Shown here in pieces: positions 56,169 through 64,000 of a stretch of 64,000 bases of DNA. The position numbers and the translations under genes were made by a program. The notes beneath the pieces are model-generated. The model was not told the origin of the DNA, made no database searches, and saw nothing but the letters and a program-made list of their open reading frames with translations. The stretch comes from Oscillatoriophycideae cyanobacterium NC_groundwater_1537_Pr4_S-0.65um_50_18 (GTDB lineage: Bacteria; Cyanobacteriota; Cyanobacteriia; Elainellales; Elainellaceae): the NCBI GenBank assembly GCA_016208305.1, contig JACQYI010000007.1, forward strand, positions 62,001 to 126,000, written 5' to 3'. Each line of letters starts with the position of its first letter. Positions within the stretch are counted from its first letter, which is position 1.

Positions 56169-57557
56169 TTACAGCTTTGAGAACAGCAGATTTAACCCTT
56201 CCGTCATCGTGGGATGCGTCAACACCCCATCGCGCAAAACGGTGTAGGGCATCTGCGCTTGCATGACCATCTGCACCGTTGAAATCATTTCACCTGCTGC
56301 ATGACACAGCAGTGAACAACCAAGAATGCGATCGGTTTTAGCATCCACGATCGCCTTCAGTAAGCCATCGGTTTGACCGGATGTTCTCGCTCTAGGAATG
56401 GCGGACGCCTCTAGTTTCGCCACGCGGATATCATGCCCTTGTTGGCGTGCGGCGATTTCAGTCAGACCCACCTGCGCTAATTCTGGGTCAATGAACAAAC
56501 AAGATGGAATGGGTCGATCGCCCGTGCGACGGTTGCCACCCTCAATGAGATTCGCTTTAACAATCCGATAATCGTCGAGCGCGATATGGGTATATTGCGG
56601 TCCCCCATTGATGTCGCCCAATGCCCAAATGTTGGGAACGCTGGTTTCCAGACGATCGTTGACTTGAATAAACCCACTAGCATCTATTGCAACACCCGCA
56701 GCCGCTAGGTTCAAGGTATCAGTGGTAGGAGCGCGACCGACAGCAACAAGCAAATGTGAACCCTGAAGACTGATTTCTCGATCGCCTACTTGGATTTGCA
56801 GGATGGTTTCATTGCCAGCGCGATCGATCCACAATACTTTCGACTTCAAAAGGAATTCAATGCCGTCTCGTTCTAAAAGAGCTTGTATGGCGATCGCAAT
56901 ATCGGGATCTTGAGAGGACAGAATTTGCTCACGCTGCCCGATTACGGTAACGCGAGAGCCAAAGCGCCGGAACATCTGGGCAAACTCCAAGCCAATGTAG
57001 CCGCTACCCAGAATGATCAAATGCTCCGGCAACTGTTCTAACTCCATGATCGACTCACTCGTCAAAAACTCAGCTTCTTTGAGTCCAAGTACGGGTGGAA
57101 TCAACGGTCGTGTGCCTGTGTTGATAAACAGCCGCTCTGCGACAAGTAAACGGGTATTACCTTCAGTGTTAGTGACTTCGATCGTTTTAGCATCAATAAA
57201 TCGTGCTGTGCCAATGATTAAATTTTCACCCAGAGCTGCTTCCAAGTTGTGCAAATTCATTTCACGCGCAGCCAGCACCACCGATCGCTTCCGTTGGATA
57301 ATCGCTGCTAAATCAACGCTAGGTTGATAGGTCTTCACGCCATAAGCCGCACTGTTCCGCATAGTATGGGCAACCTCCGCGCTTGCCACCATCGTTTTAG
57401 TAGGAATACAGGCGATGTTAATGCACCCGCCCCCTATCATGGTCAAGCTCCGTTCTACCAGAGCGGTCTTTCGCCCACTCGCTGCTAATGCAGGTGCCAG
57501 TGTTTTACCTGCTTTGCCGCCACCAATCACAATGTCATCGTAGTATTCCGTGTTCAT
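56169..57557 (-). CDS. FAD-dependent pyridine-nucleotide-disulphide oxidoreductase, mercuric-reductase-like
   Basis: A 462-residue flavoenzyme: FAD loop DIVIGGGKAGKTLAPALAAS, redox-active disulphide motif GGCINIACIPTK (CxxxxC), NAD-binding LIILGSGYIGLEFAQMFRRF, and FAD-binding VPNIWALGDINGGPQYTH. A C-terminal dimerisation domain ends MTEGLNLLFSKL. Dihydrolipoamide-dehydrogenase/mercuric-reductase group; without the C-terminal Cys pair or N-terminal metal-binding domain, mercury reduction is unlikely and a reactive-species or thiol reductase role is plausible. The N-terminal residues are as expected for the family. Confidence 0.92.
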   Translation of the reverse strand: MNTEYYDDIVIGGGKAGKTLAPALAASGRKTALVERSLTMIGGGCINIACIPTKTMVASAEVAHTMRNSAAYGVKTYQPSVDLAAIIQRKRSVVLAAREMNLHNLEAALGENLIIGTARFIDAKTIEVTNTEGNTRLLVAERLFINTGTRPLIPPVLGLKEAEFLTSESIMELEQLPEHLIILGSGYIGLEFAQMFRRFGSRVTVIGQREQILSSQDPDIAIAIQALLERDGIEFLLKSKVLWIDRAGNETILQIQVGDREISLQGSHLLVAVGRAPTTDTLNLAAAGVAIDASGFIQVNDRLETSVPNIWALGDINGGPQYTHIALDDYRIVKANLIEGGNRRTGDRPIPSCLFIDPELAQVGLTEIAARQQGHDIRVAKLEASAIPRARTSGQTDGLLKAIVDAKTDRILGCSLLCHAAGEMISTVQMVMQAQMPYTVLRDGVLTHPTMTEGLNLLFSKL

Positions 57558-57672
57558 TCATACTTCCTTATTCTACGATCGGCACGTTCAGCTTGTTTTT
57601 TACAAACTTTTGGCGGGTCATTATTTGTAATCATCATTACTCCACCAGTCTCTTTAGAACAAATATTTCATC

Positions 57673-57850
57673 TCAGATGAAGAAGGCATTCATATCATTA
57701 ATGCCAGAAAGGGAAGCCTCAATCTCGGTAATCTTGCCATTCTTGAGCCGATAGCCTATGGCCACATACTCATCAAGGACGCGATCGCCTTGCGTTTTCG
57801 TAGACAATGCTTCTCTGCCAGAGATGCACTCAACGCGTTCTACGCAATCT
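57673..57850 (-). pseudogene. C-terminal remnant of an NTF2/SnoaL-like protein
   Basis: The minus-strand frame reads RVECISGREALSTKTQGDRV, then LDEYVAIGYRLKNGKITEIE and stops at 57673. The ending resembles SnoaL/ketosteroid-isomerase-like proteins. No start is visible: the frame runs backwards into the response-regulator gene whose stop is at 57849. The 5' portion has probably been lost by the rearrangement that brought the regulator here. Confidence 0.45.
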
Positions 57851-58583
57851 AGGGCCTTAACACATATCCAACACTGCGCACTGTGTGGATTAATTGTTTT
57901 GCAGCTTGTGATTCCAATTTGATTCGCAAGTAGCGAATGTAAACTTCAATAACATTTGAACCGCCAAAATTTTGACAATTCCAAACATTATCTAGAATTT
58001 GTTCACGGGTTAATACCTGGTTCGGATGCCTCATTAAATAGTTCAGCAAATCAAACTCCTTGGCAGTCAGTTCAATTTCCTGATTCCCGTAGTAGACTTG
58101 TCGCGCTTTTTGATTGAGGATGAGCTGCCCGAATTGTAAAAGATGCACTTCTTTTGGTACATGTCTTAAATGCGCTCGAACTCTGGCGATCAGTTCTTCT
58201 ACAGCAAAAGGTTTGCTAAGGCAATCACTTGCTCCTGCGTTTAGAGCAGTGATTCGTTCATAAACTCGTCCTTCGTAGTCCAATACAATGATAGGTACAT
58301 AGTTGTAGGTTGAGCGCAGCCGATGACAAAACTCTATACAGGAAACTCCTGAAAGAGGCCAACCGATGATAATCAACTGTGGATTCGTTTGACGAGCAGC
58401 CAGCAATCCACTGATGCCATCCCCCATTAAGCTAACCTGGTACCCTTCACAACTTAGTTCTTGCATAATTAGCTGAGTCAGTTGGCTGTCATTTTCGATT
58501 AGTAAAACATGGGATGTTACAGCTGTCATCGCTGCTCTATTAGTTGGATCGTTCGCACTGAATTGAGGAATGGTTTGTAGCAT
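57849..58583 (-). CDS. OmpR-type regulator with pseudo-receiver domain
   Basis: A 244-residue regulator. The receiver has VLLIENDSQLTQLI and the conserved Lys in SDCLSKPFAVEE, but the phospho-acceptor position at the end of strand 3 is Gly74 (LIIIGWPLSG) instead of Asp. The C-terminal winged helix is intact (LTAKEFDLLNYLMRHPNQVL, VIEVYIRYLRIKLES, IHTVRSVGYVLRP). It therefore binds DNA but cannot be phosphorylated in the usual way. An N-terminal extension of about 19 residues precedes the receiver; a start at Met19 (MTAVTSHVLLIEN) would give the standard length. No sensor kinase is adjacent. Confidence 0.9.
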   Translation of the reverse strand: MLQTIPQFSANDPTNRAAMTAVTSHVLLIENDSQLTQLIMQELSCEGYQVSLMGDGISGLLAARQTNPQLIIIGWPLSGVSCIEFCHRLRSTYNYVPIIVLDYEGRVYERITALNAGASDCLSKPFAVEELIARVRAHLRHVPKEVHLLQFGQLILNQKARQVYYGNQEIELTAKEFDLLNYLMRHPNQVLTREQILDNVWNCQNFGGSNVIEVYIRYLRIKLESQAAKQLIHTVRSVGYVLRP

Positions 58584-58621
58584 CTTGAAGTCTCGTCTAG
58601 ATTGCGTCTATTCTCGTAGCA

Positions 58622-58984
58622 TCATGTAGGCAGCATTCCGGGAAAACCCAAAAGCTCATCGCCAATTTCAGCAGAAATGCGTTCAAACAGTGCTATGTCC
58701 GTATCAGACACAATTGCCGTGCTGATCGGAGTTGCTGTGTATCTGCTATTCAAACCGATCGCTGTTTCAGCGACATCCGGTGCGAAAGCATTAACATAGA
58801 CCAGAGCTTTCACCTGCGGATTACCAGCCGCCGCACCTATGATCACGTTTCCAGCATAGGCATGCCTGACCACAACAATGGAACCTGCCTGATTGTCAAT
58901 CACCCGCTTAGCCGTTGCCACATCCTCAGCAAGTGAGGTAAGCGGAATTTGGGCAGCAGTGACTGTATAACCATCCTGCTCCAA
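58622..58984 (-). pseudogene. chimeric frame: inactive alpha/beta-hydrolase fragment joined to a cupin tail
   Basis: Residues about 1-90 match the middle of the neighbouring hydrolase at 59012 (SIVVVRHAYAGNVIIGAAAG versus PIVLVGHSYGGSVITNAVNG), but the nucleophile Ser is Ala and the N- and C-terminal parts of the fold are missing. Residues 95-120 (TDIALFERISAEIGDELLG...) match the tail of the cupin gene at 49073. The DNA is similar over the same stretch, so a recombination joined two genes. The product is unlikely to be an active hydrolase. Confidence 0.75.
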
Positions 58985-59011
58985 CAGGAGAATAACATAT
59001 GGGTTTTCTGG

Positions 59012-59833
59012 CTATGGCGCAGTTGCAGCATGCTCGATGATCTCTGCTACGGCATCCGAATGGGAAATCATCACGACATGAGACGCACCATTCACAGCGA
59101 TCGTCTCCTTTGAGTTAGCGCGCTCCGCCATGAAAGCGTGCATCGCTGCTGGAATGTTCAAATCACGCTCGCCATAAATAAACCAGGACGGGGTGGACTT
59201 CCATGCAGGCATGCCGGATGCCTCGTTCAGCGCAGCGTCCGTCACGGGTCGCTGGGTGCTCGCCATCAGCTCTGCATCTGCGACTGGCACATCCGCAGCA
59301 AACTGAGCGTGGAACTTGGACTGCTGGATGTAGAGATCCTTACTGCCATCGGGCAGGGCGACTGGCGGCGCGAGCGTCGGTCCGAGTGTGCTGCCTGGGT
59401 AACGACCTGAGAGGTCGGCAGCCGATTCACCTGTATCAGGAGCAAAGCCTGCAACATAGACCAGTGCCTTCACGTTTGGGTTGCCATTGACGGCATTCGT
59501 GATTACCGAGCCACCATAGGAGTGCCCGACCAGAACGATGGGCCCTTCAATGCTCTTAAGGATACTGGCAATATAGTCCGCGTCGCTCTTGACTCCGCGC
59601 AGGGGATTGGCAGCGGCAATCGTTGGGTATCCTTTTGCAATCAGCTTGGTTAATACGCCGTTCCAACTGTCAGACTCAGCGAACGCGCCGTGGACGAAGA
59701 CGACAGTAGGCTTGCTGTCTTGGGCGATAACAGGGTTCATGATGGTTCCTAAAGAAGTGATTAAGACGACTGCCAGGGAAAACAAGGCGATCAAAAGCAG
59801 ACGGGTAATGTTTCTAATGGTGAGCATGTTCAT
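59012..59833 (-). CDS. secreted alpha/beta hydrolase
   Basis: A 273-residue exported hydrolase. A signal peptide (ITRLLLIALFSLAVVLITSL, cleavage after VIAQ) is followed by VVFVHGAFAESDSW, the nucleophile Ser in PIVLVGHSYGGSVITNAV, Asp in YGERDLNIPAA and His in VNGASHVVMISHSDAV. Related to the esterase/lipase group often called RsbQ- or pimeloyl-esterase-like, with unknown substrate. The decayed chimera lies immediately downstream (27 bp). Confidence 0.9.
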   Translation of the reverse strand: MNMLTIRNITRLLLIALFSLAVVLITSLGTIMNPVIAQDSKPTVVFVHGAFAESDSWNGVLTKLIAKGYPTIAAANPLRGVKSDADYIASILKSIEGPIVLVGHSYGGSVITNAVNGNPNVKALVYVAGFAPDTGESAADLSGRYPGSTLGPTLAPPVALPDGSKDLYIQQSKFHAQFAADVPVADAELMASTQRPVTDAALNEASGMPAWKSTPSWFIYGERDLNIPAAMHAFMAERANSKETIAVNGASHVVMISHSDAVAEIIEHAATAP

Positions 59834-60066
59834 GTCGTAAGCTCCTTTGTGTTTGTTGCTCTCGTTGAATTGCGAAAAATGGTTCTTCTAGCCGATTCGA
59901 TCGGGCGCAGTCACCTTTGCCAAGCCTTTATATCCTTGACGTTTCAGTAGTAAATTACTCAGCAACGCATCGCAGACGCTGCATAATGTCAAGAAAAACA
60001 CCCTATTCACATCCTTGGTGAATCTTGTCTTGTGACTCCTACTGCATGACAAATGACGCATAGAAA

Positions 60067-60984
60067 TCACTGACCCAATAAGCGCAACGATTCATCCCAG
60101 AGGCGATCGGCATTATCTGAATCGAGGGCATAGGGGGCAACGCCGCTATAGTCTTCAGTGCGCTTCGTTGCGATCGCGGCTTCATTGCAATCCACAAAAT
60201 AACGACCGCCAATACCCTCCAGTAAAGGAGAAGTTGCCAGCAGCACTGAGGTGGCAGCACCCTGCTCTGGTGTCTTCTGTCGCTCTGGTGGAGTCTGGAT
60301 GCCCCCAACGTGGCGCTGGAGGTTGGTGACAATCGCGCCAGGCATCAGCGCATTCGCCGTAATACCATCCCTGAACCAGCGTTTAGTGGTACCGACAGCG
60401 AAAAGAATACTGGCAGTTTTGGACTGTCCATATGCCAGCCACGGGTCATAGGGACGGAACGCGAAGTGAATATCGTCAAAGACAACGGGCGAAAGCAAGT
60501 GTCCGCTAGAGCTAACGGAGACGATCCGTGCCGCACCATCTGCTGCCAATGCCTTGTGGAGTCCCAGTGCCAGAACAAAATGTCCAAGATAATTGGTGGC
60601 AAACTGCATTTCCCAGCCTTCAGGTGTGTGCTGTTCGGGCAGTGCCATCACACCTGCGTTGTTGACAAGGATATGTAAGGGTTTATCCCATGCGGCGACA
60701 AATGTGGCGATCGAGGCGCGATCAGCTAGATCAAGCGAGGCGACGTGAATGTTTCCATTCCCAGTGGTGGCAGTAATATCAGCCGCTGTCTTTTCGCCTG
60801 CATCGATGTTACGCACAGCTAGGGTCACCTCAGCCCCTGTTTGAGCTAGTGCCCGTGCTGTCTCGATGCCGATACCCGATGCCGCGCCAGTGACGATCGC
60901 TCGCTTGCCAGAAAGATCAATGCCCTTTACAACTTCAGCAGCGGTGGAATGCCGACCAAAGGGTGTTTTAATCTGTGTCATCAT
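60067..60984 (-). CDS. SDR-family oxidoreductase, retinol-dehydrogenase-like
   Basis: A 305-residue short-chain dehydrogenase with RAIVTGAASGIGIETARALA, HILVNNAGVMALPEQ, catalytic Ser in IVSVSSSGHLL and Tyr-Lys in WLAYGQSKTASILFAVG. Longer than classical SDRs and of the retinol-dehydrogenase-like subgroup. Monocistronic, between a gene-poor 230-bp gap and the GMC oxidoreductase. Confidence 0.92.
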   Translation of the reverse strand: MMTQIKTPFGRHSTAAEVVKGIDLSGKRAIVTGAASGIGIETARALAQTGAEVTLAVRNIDAGEKTAADITATTGNGNIHVASLDLADRASIATFVAAWDKPLHILVNNAGVMALPEQHTPEGWEMQFATNYLGHFVLALGLHKALAADGAARIVSVSSSGHLLSPVVFDDIHFAFRPYDPWLAYGQSKTASILFAVGTTKRWFRDGITANALMPGAIVTNLQRHVGGIQTPPERQKTPEQGAATSVLLATSPLLEGIGGRYFVDCNEAAIATKRTEDYSGVAPYALDSDNADRLWDESLRLLGQ

Positions 60985-61109
60985 CTGTTCCTTTATGATG
61001 TCAACTGTTATATATGTGGCTTTTTCTGATTAACAGATAAACTTTTATCGCTCAACGCCCAAATAGCCTCAGTAGGCAGTTTTTTGATGCTGTACTGGGT
61101 TATCAGAGT

Positions 61110-62660
61110 TTATCGAGTACGGCTGGCTTTGATACAATCTGCCGCCTTTTCACCAATCATAATTGTGGGGGCGTTAGTATTGCCTGTCGTGATGGTTGGC
61201 ATGATGGAAGCATCCACGACACGTAATCCTTCAACCCCATGTACCCGAAGCTCAGAGTCTACCACCGCCATTGAATCTGTACCCATTTTGCAGGTGCCGA
61301 CCGGATGATATACTGTACTGCAAATGTTCCGGATATAGGCTTCGATCGCTTCATCACTCTGAACCTCAGCACCCGGAGCAAGTTCTCGACCACGAAACTC
61401 ATCAAAACCGTTGCTATGAAGCAATCGTCGCATTAATTTAATCGCAGCCACCAGCTTTTGCACATCGACTTCACTTTGCAGATAGTTCATCCGAAACATT
61501 GGTGAATCTTTTGGATTACGCGATCGCAAACCAACGCTGCCAACATTTTGGAGATGGGTTAATGAGACAGCACCCGTAAAGCCAAACTCTACCGGAGTAT
61601 AACCAGGTGGCAAGAACTGAATGGGACCAAAAAAGAACTGTAAATCGGGCGCAGTATCCAGATTGTCCTGACTATGCAAAAATAAGCCTGCTTCAACTCC
61701 ATTACTAGTAATAGCAGGGTATACAGCCTGCGTTGCCTCATACACTATAGAGACAAGAATGTGGTCTTGCAGATTTTGACCGACACCTGGCAAATCAGCC
61801 ACTACCGGAATTCCCATGTCTCGCAGATAGGATGCATTGCCAATGCCAGACAGTAGCAACAGTTTTGGTGAATCAAACGCACCTGCACTCAAAACTACTT
61901 CCTGGCTAGCTTGCACCTGATGGAGCTTGCCTTCATACAAATATTCCACTCCGACGGTACGCGCACCCTCAAATAGCAACCGAGTCACTAACGCGCCTGT
62001 TGTCACAGTCAAATTGGGACGCTGAAGAATGGGTAGAAGGAAGGCAGCAGCAGCACTGTGTCGTTTGCCATTCTTAACGGTCAATTGATAGGAACCTACT
62101 CCTTTCTGTTGTGTCCCGTTGAAATCAGGATTGTAGTCATATCCCATTGCTACACAGGCATCTACAAATCGTTGGGATACCTCAGAGGGAGAAATAATAT
62201 CGGTAACGCTCAACTCCCCATCTACCCCGTGATATTTAGAGGCTCCTCGCTGCTGGTGCTCAGATTTTTTGAAATAGGGTAGAACATCTTGGTAACTCCA
62301 ACCGGGATTTCCCAATGAATACCAGTGGTCATAATCGCGAGGATTGCCTCGGACATACATCATGAAATTAATTGAACTGCTGCCCCCTAAGACTTTGCCA
62401 CGGGGACAAAACATTTTGCGACCCGCCAAAGGTGGCGCTCCGCGATCGTTGAGGTAAGGTTCTGGTTCAGAAAAGTATGCCCAATCTACATCAGAGCCAA
62501 GGAGGCTCATAAATTCTGAGGGGATATAAATCTCCGGTTTCGTATCCGAGTTGCCTGCTTCGAGGAGTAACACAGTTGCACCCCTGTCTTCAGTCAAACG
62601 ATTGGCAACGACGCAGCCCGCCGAACCTGCACCAACTACAATGTAGTCATAGTCAGCCAT
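61110..62660 (-). CDS. GMC-family oxidoreductase (choline-dehydrogenase-like)
   Basis: A 516-residue FAD enzyme from the ATG at 62660, where [20 protein letters not shown] is the canonical FAD-binding start; a longer frame begins at 62744. Also present: [20 protein letters not shown], the catalytic His in [14 protein letters not shown], and the second-signature end [20 protein letters not shown] with the paired Asn. It oxidises an alcohol using FAD. Ribosome site GGGAAAAG is moderate. Substrate unknown. Confidence 0.92.
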   Translation of the reverse strand: MADYDYIVVGAGSAGCVVANRLTEDRGATVLLLEAGNSDTKPEIYIPSEFMSLLGSDVDWAYFSEPEPYLNDRGAPPLAGRKMFCPRGKVLGGSSSINFMMYVRGNPRDYDHWYSLGNPGWSYQDVLPYFKKSEHQQRGASKYHGVDGELSVTDIISPSEVSQRFVDACVAMGYDYNPDFNGTQQKGVGSYQLTVKNGKRHSAAAAFLLPILQRPNLTVTTGALVTRLLFEGARTVGVEYLYEGKLHQVQASQEVVLSAGAFDSPKLLLLSGIGNASYLRDMGIPVVADLPGVGQNLQDHILVSIVYEATQAVYPAITSNGVEAGLFLHSQDNLDTAPDLQFFFGPIQFLPPGYTPVEFGFTGAVSLTHLQNVGSVGLRSRNPKDSPMFRMNYLQSEVDVQKLVAAIKLMRRLLHSNGFDEFRGRELAPGAEVQSDEAIEAYIRNICSTVYHPVGTCKMGTDSMAVVDSELRVHGVEGLRVVDASIMPTITTGNTNAPTIMIGEKAADCIKASRTR

Positions 62661-62765
62661 AATATTCTTTTCCCTGTGAGTCTGCTCAATTGGAGTTACT
62701 ATCCAAACTGATACGTCCATAGCCCAAGAACTGACCCAATCCATTCTCCCTGGCTGGATAGATAA

Positions 62766-62909
62766 TCACACCAAATAGGTAAATTCCACCCAACCTTGGA
62801 TTACTCTGGACTCGTGTTGGGTTGCAGCGATCGTTGCTGCTGGCAAAACAGTGGCGATCGCCAAAGCTACACGAATGGTAAGCTTGAAAAACGGTATAGA
62901 TTGAGTCAT
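62766..62909 (-). CDS. 47-residue signal-peptide-like ORF
   Basis: MTQSIPFFKLTIRVALAIAT then VLPAATIAATQHESRV: a hydrophobic signal sequence with an Ala-x-Ala cleavage region and only about 18 residues after it. It may be a truncated exported protein or a small secreted peptide gene. No family recognised and no strong ribosome site. Confidence 0.4.
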   Translation of the reverse strand: MTQSIPFFKLTIRVALAIATVLPAATIAATQHESRVIQGWVEFTYLV

Positions 62910-63096
62910 CGGCTGACTCCTCATGATGAATGATTTGTGTAATAAAGGGTCGCTAAAAACAATTCTTCAATTGTTACTTGATCGATTTGCAACAAACTAG
63001 AATCATCATTTACTTCCTTAGCGACCCATTTTACCTGTTGCTCCTCAGGGGGAAATCATGGAATAGATGCTGGTTCAAACCAGAACCACTCACACA

Positions 63097-63345
63097 TCAT
63101 TTAATAAAGCCTTCCGTGGGTCCTAGACCTGGATTTTCATGGTTGAAGCCACCATCTTCTCCACCCGTAATCTGTGAAAGCTGATCGTCACTCAGCACAT
63201 CACCAGAAGTATCTCCACTCTTACGGGAAATATCCTTCGTAGGATCTAAGCTTGGATTTTCATGGTTAAAGCCCCCGTCTTCTCCACCCGTAACCTGTGA
63301 AAGTTCGTCTGAATTCAATTCTTCATCATTGCGTTTCGTAGACAT
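63097..63345 (-). CDS. tandem double-glycine peptide precursor
   Basis: An 82-residue protein from the ATG at 63345, preceded by AGGAGAAATT. Two near-identical modules, 41 residues apart, each carry a double-glycine leader (DELSQVTGG and DQLSQITGG) followed by EDGGFNHENPxLxPT. GG leaders mark substrates of C39-peptidase ABC exporters in bacteriocin and related peptide systems. The precursor would release two very similar peptides. The DNA of both modules is highly similar, so the duplication is recent. No exporter or modifying enzyme is within the window. Confidence 0.75.
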   Translation of the reverse strand: MSTKRNDEELNSDELSQVTGGEDGGFNHENPSLDPTKDISRKSGDTSGDVLSDDQLSQITGGEDGGFNHENPGLGPTEGFIK

Positions 63346-63594
63346 AATTTCTCCTGAAAAAGTTTTGACCGTTGAGCTTAAAGAAATAGACTGAGCTGAC
63401 GCACGTTCCAAGGACATCTGCATGGACAAGATGCAATCGCCATTGTCACGGAGAACGATTGCCAACTATCCCTATTAGATCTTTAAGGTTTTCGCGAGAA
63501 TTTGTTGGATTATCCATCACACAATTCATAATTAACTCAAAGGTAGACGACTAGGACTAATAGAGTTCTGTTATCTGCAATTGAATACTCTCAC

Positions 63595-64000
63595 TCATTC
63601 ATTTACATTGAGTAAATGAGCAAGATGCCTCAAATCCTGCATTAGCCGTTGATATAATTCAATGAGTTCCTGATAGGAAAAATTTGTTTCAACGTTATGA
63701 ACAGTGGAGTTTAGGTAGAATGAGAGACTTGTCATAGATTGATCTAATGACCAATATTTAGCAGTTGCATAATCAGTATTTTCAAGACATAAGCCAAACG
63801 CTGTAAAAAAGGTTTTCAATGTTCGCTTATCTACTCTGACTTCGCAACTGAGAATGCGACTGATAGTGCGCTCGTTGAGAAGCGATCGTTCACTTAATTT
63901 TTCATAAGTGTGACGATTGCCGTATTCATCATAAAGAACATCAGCTTGAGCCAGCTTCTGCAATCCCTGACTGGACAGCACTACGCCTCGAGTACGATTG
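63595..64000 (-). CDS. HTH-type N-terminal domain protein, truncated at the window edge
   Basis: The frame is open to the right edge (NRTRGVVLSSQGLQKL at its upstream end), so the true start is outside. The protein reads YGNRHTYEKLSERSLLNERTI, then SRILSCEVRVDKRTLKTFF and AFGLCLENTDY. This resembles the HTH-like N-terminal domain of cyanobacterial effector-associated proteins. A helical C-terminal stretch ends LYQRLMQDLRHLAHLLNVNE. It is a short stand-alone form upstream of the double-glycine peptide gene and could be its regulator. Confidence 0.65.
   Translation of the reverse strand, partial: NRTRGVVLSSQGLQKLAQADVLYDEYGNRHTYEKLSERSLLNERTISRILSCEVRVDKRTLKTFFTAFGLCLENTDYATAKYWSLDQSMTSLSFYLNSTVHNVETNFSYQELIELYQRLMQDLRHLAHLLNVNE

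Noticed and set aside
56169-57557. Mercuric reductase of a mer operon
   Set aside because: No N-terminal metal-binding domain, no C-terminal Cys pair and no MerR or MerT gene nearby; only the general flavoenzyme family is supported.

Overview
The window looks like a chromosome segment of a filamentous or Leptolyngbya/Oscillatoria-like cyanobacterium. The octamer GCGATCGC and its partial forms recur throughout. Typically cyanobacterial families are present: a PatA-type regulator, a GUN4 domain, DUF928, CHASE2, secreted CHAT and filamentous-haemagglutinin proteins, and a very large Ser/Thr-kinase/AAA/GAF/PAS histidine kinase. I saw no rRNA, tRNA or CRISPR array.

Layout. (1) 0-4.5 kb is decaying DNA: an RTX protein gene whose 5' end is now the end of an IS4-family remnant, a secreted protein/GUN4 gene split by an in-frame TGA, and a broken WYL-regulator tail. 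(2) 4.6-18 kb is a chemotaxis-type locus: a divergent PatA-like regulator, then MCP, CheA (three Hpt domains, C-terminal receiver), CheB, CheR, a double CheW and a second MCP. It carries a cheA remnant and an exact-offset 429-bp tandem copy of the cheB 3' end. (3) 18-21.3 kb holds a three-site operator-like array, a Coq4-family gene, a sensor kinase, a 27-bp perfect hairpin and a small secreted protein. (4) 21.5-28.4 kb is an eight-gene minus-strand run of hydrolases, short-chain dehydrogenases, NmrA, NIPSNAP, VOC and DJ-1/PfpI proteins. It resembles an electrophile or reactive-carbonyl detoxification operon, and an inverted repeat sits upstream of its first gene. (5) 28.5-36.3 kb has a DsbA-like protein and a two-component pair, a 1994-residue kinase and a LuxR regulator. 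An Avd/S23-like four-helix-bundle gene bracketed by G/C-rich simple repeats lies between kinase and regulator. (6) 36.6-37.6 kb is a complete IS1595-like element with 8-bp target duplications and a -1 slippery site. (7) 37.9-47 kb is a plus-strand run of TpsA-like haemagglutinin, secreted CHAT caspase-like protein, DUF928, CHASE2 kinase and LuxR regulator. (8) 47.2-62.7 kb is a second accessory region of single-domain metabolic and detoxification genes, with IS4 remnants on both sides of a quinone-oxidoreductase gene and several chimeric or truncated genes. (9) 62.7-64 kb holds a tandem double-glycine peptide gene and a truncated HTH-type protein at the window edge.

How the parts work together. 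The chemotaxis genes form a self-sufficient sensing and adaptation pathway, because both CheB and CheR are present. The two NarL-type kinase/regulator pairs (30-36 kb and 44-47 kb) look like independent signalling outputs. The second is physically coupled to exported CHAT and haemagglutinin proteins and is the best candidate for a cell-surface sensing system. The tandem double-glycine peptide near the right edge is the best candidate for an undescribed secreted-peptide system. All functions are inferred from sequence motifs read by eye; no database search was run.
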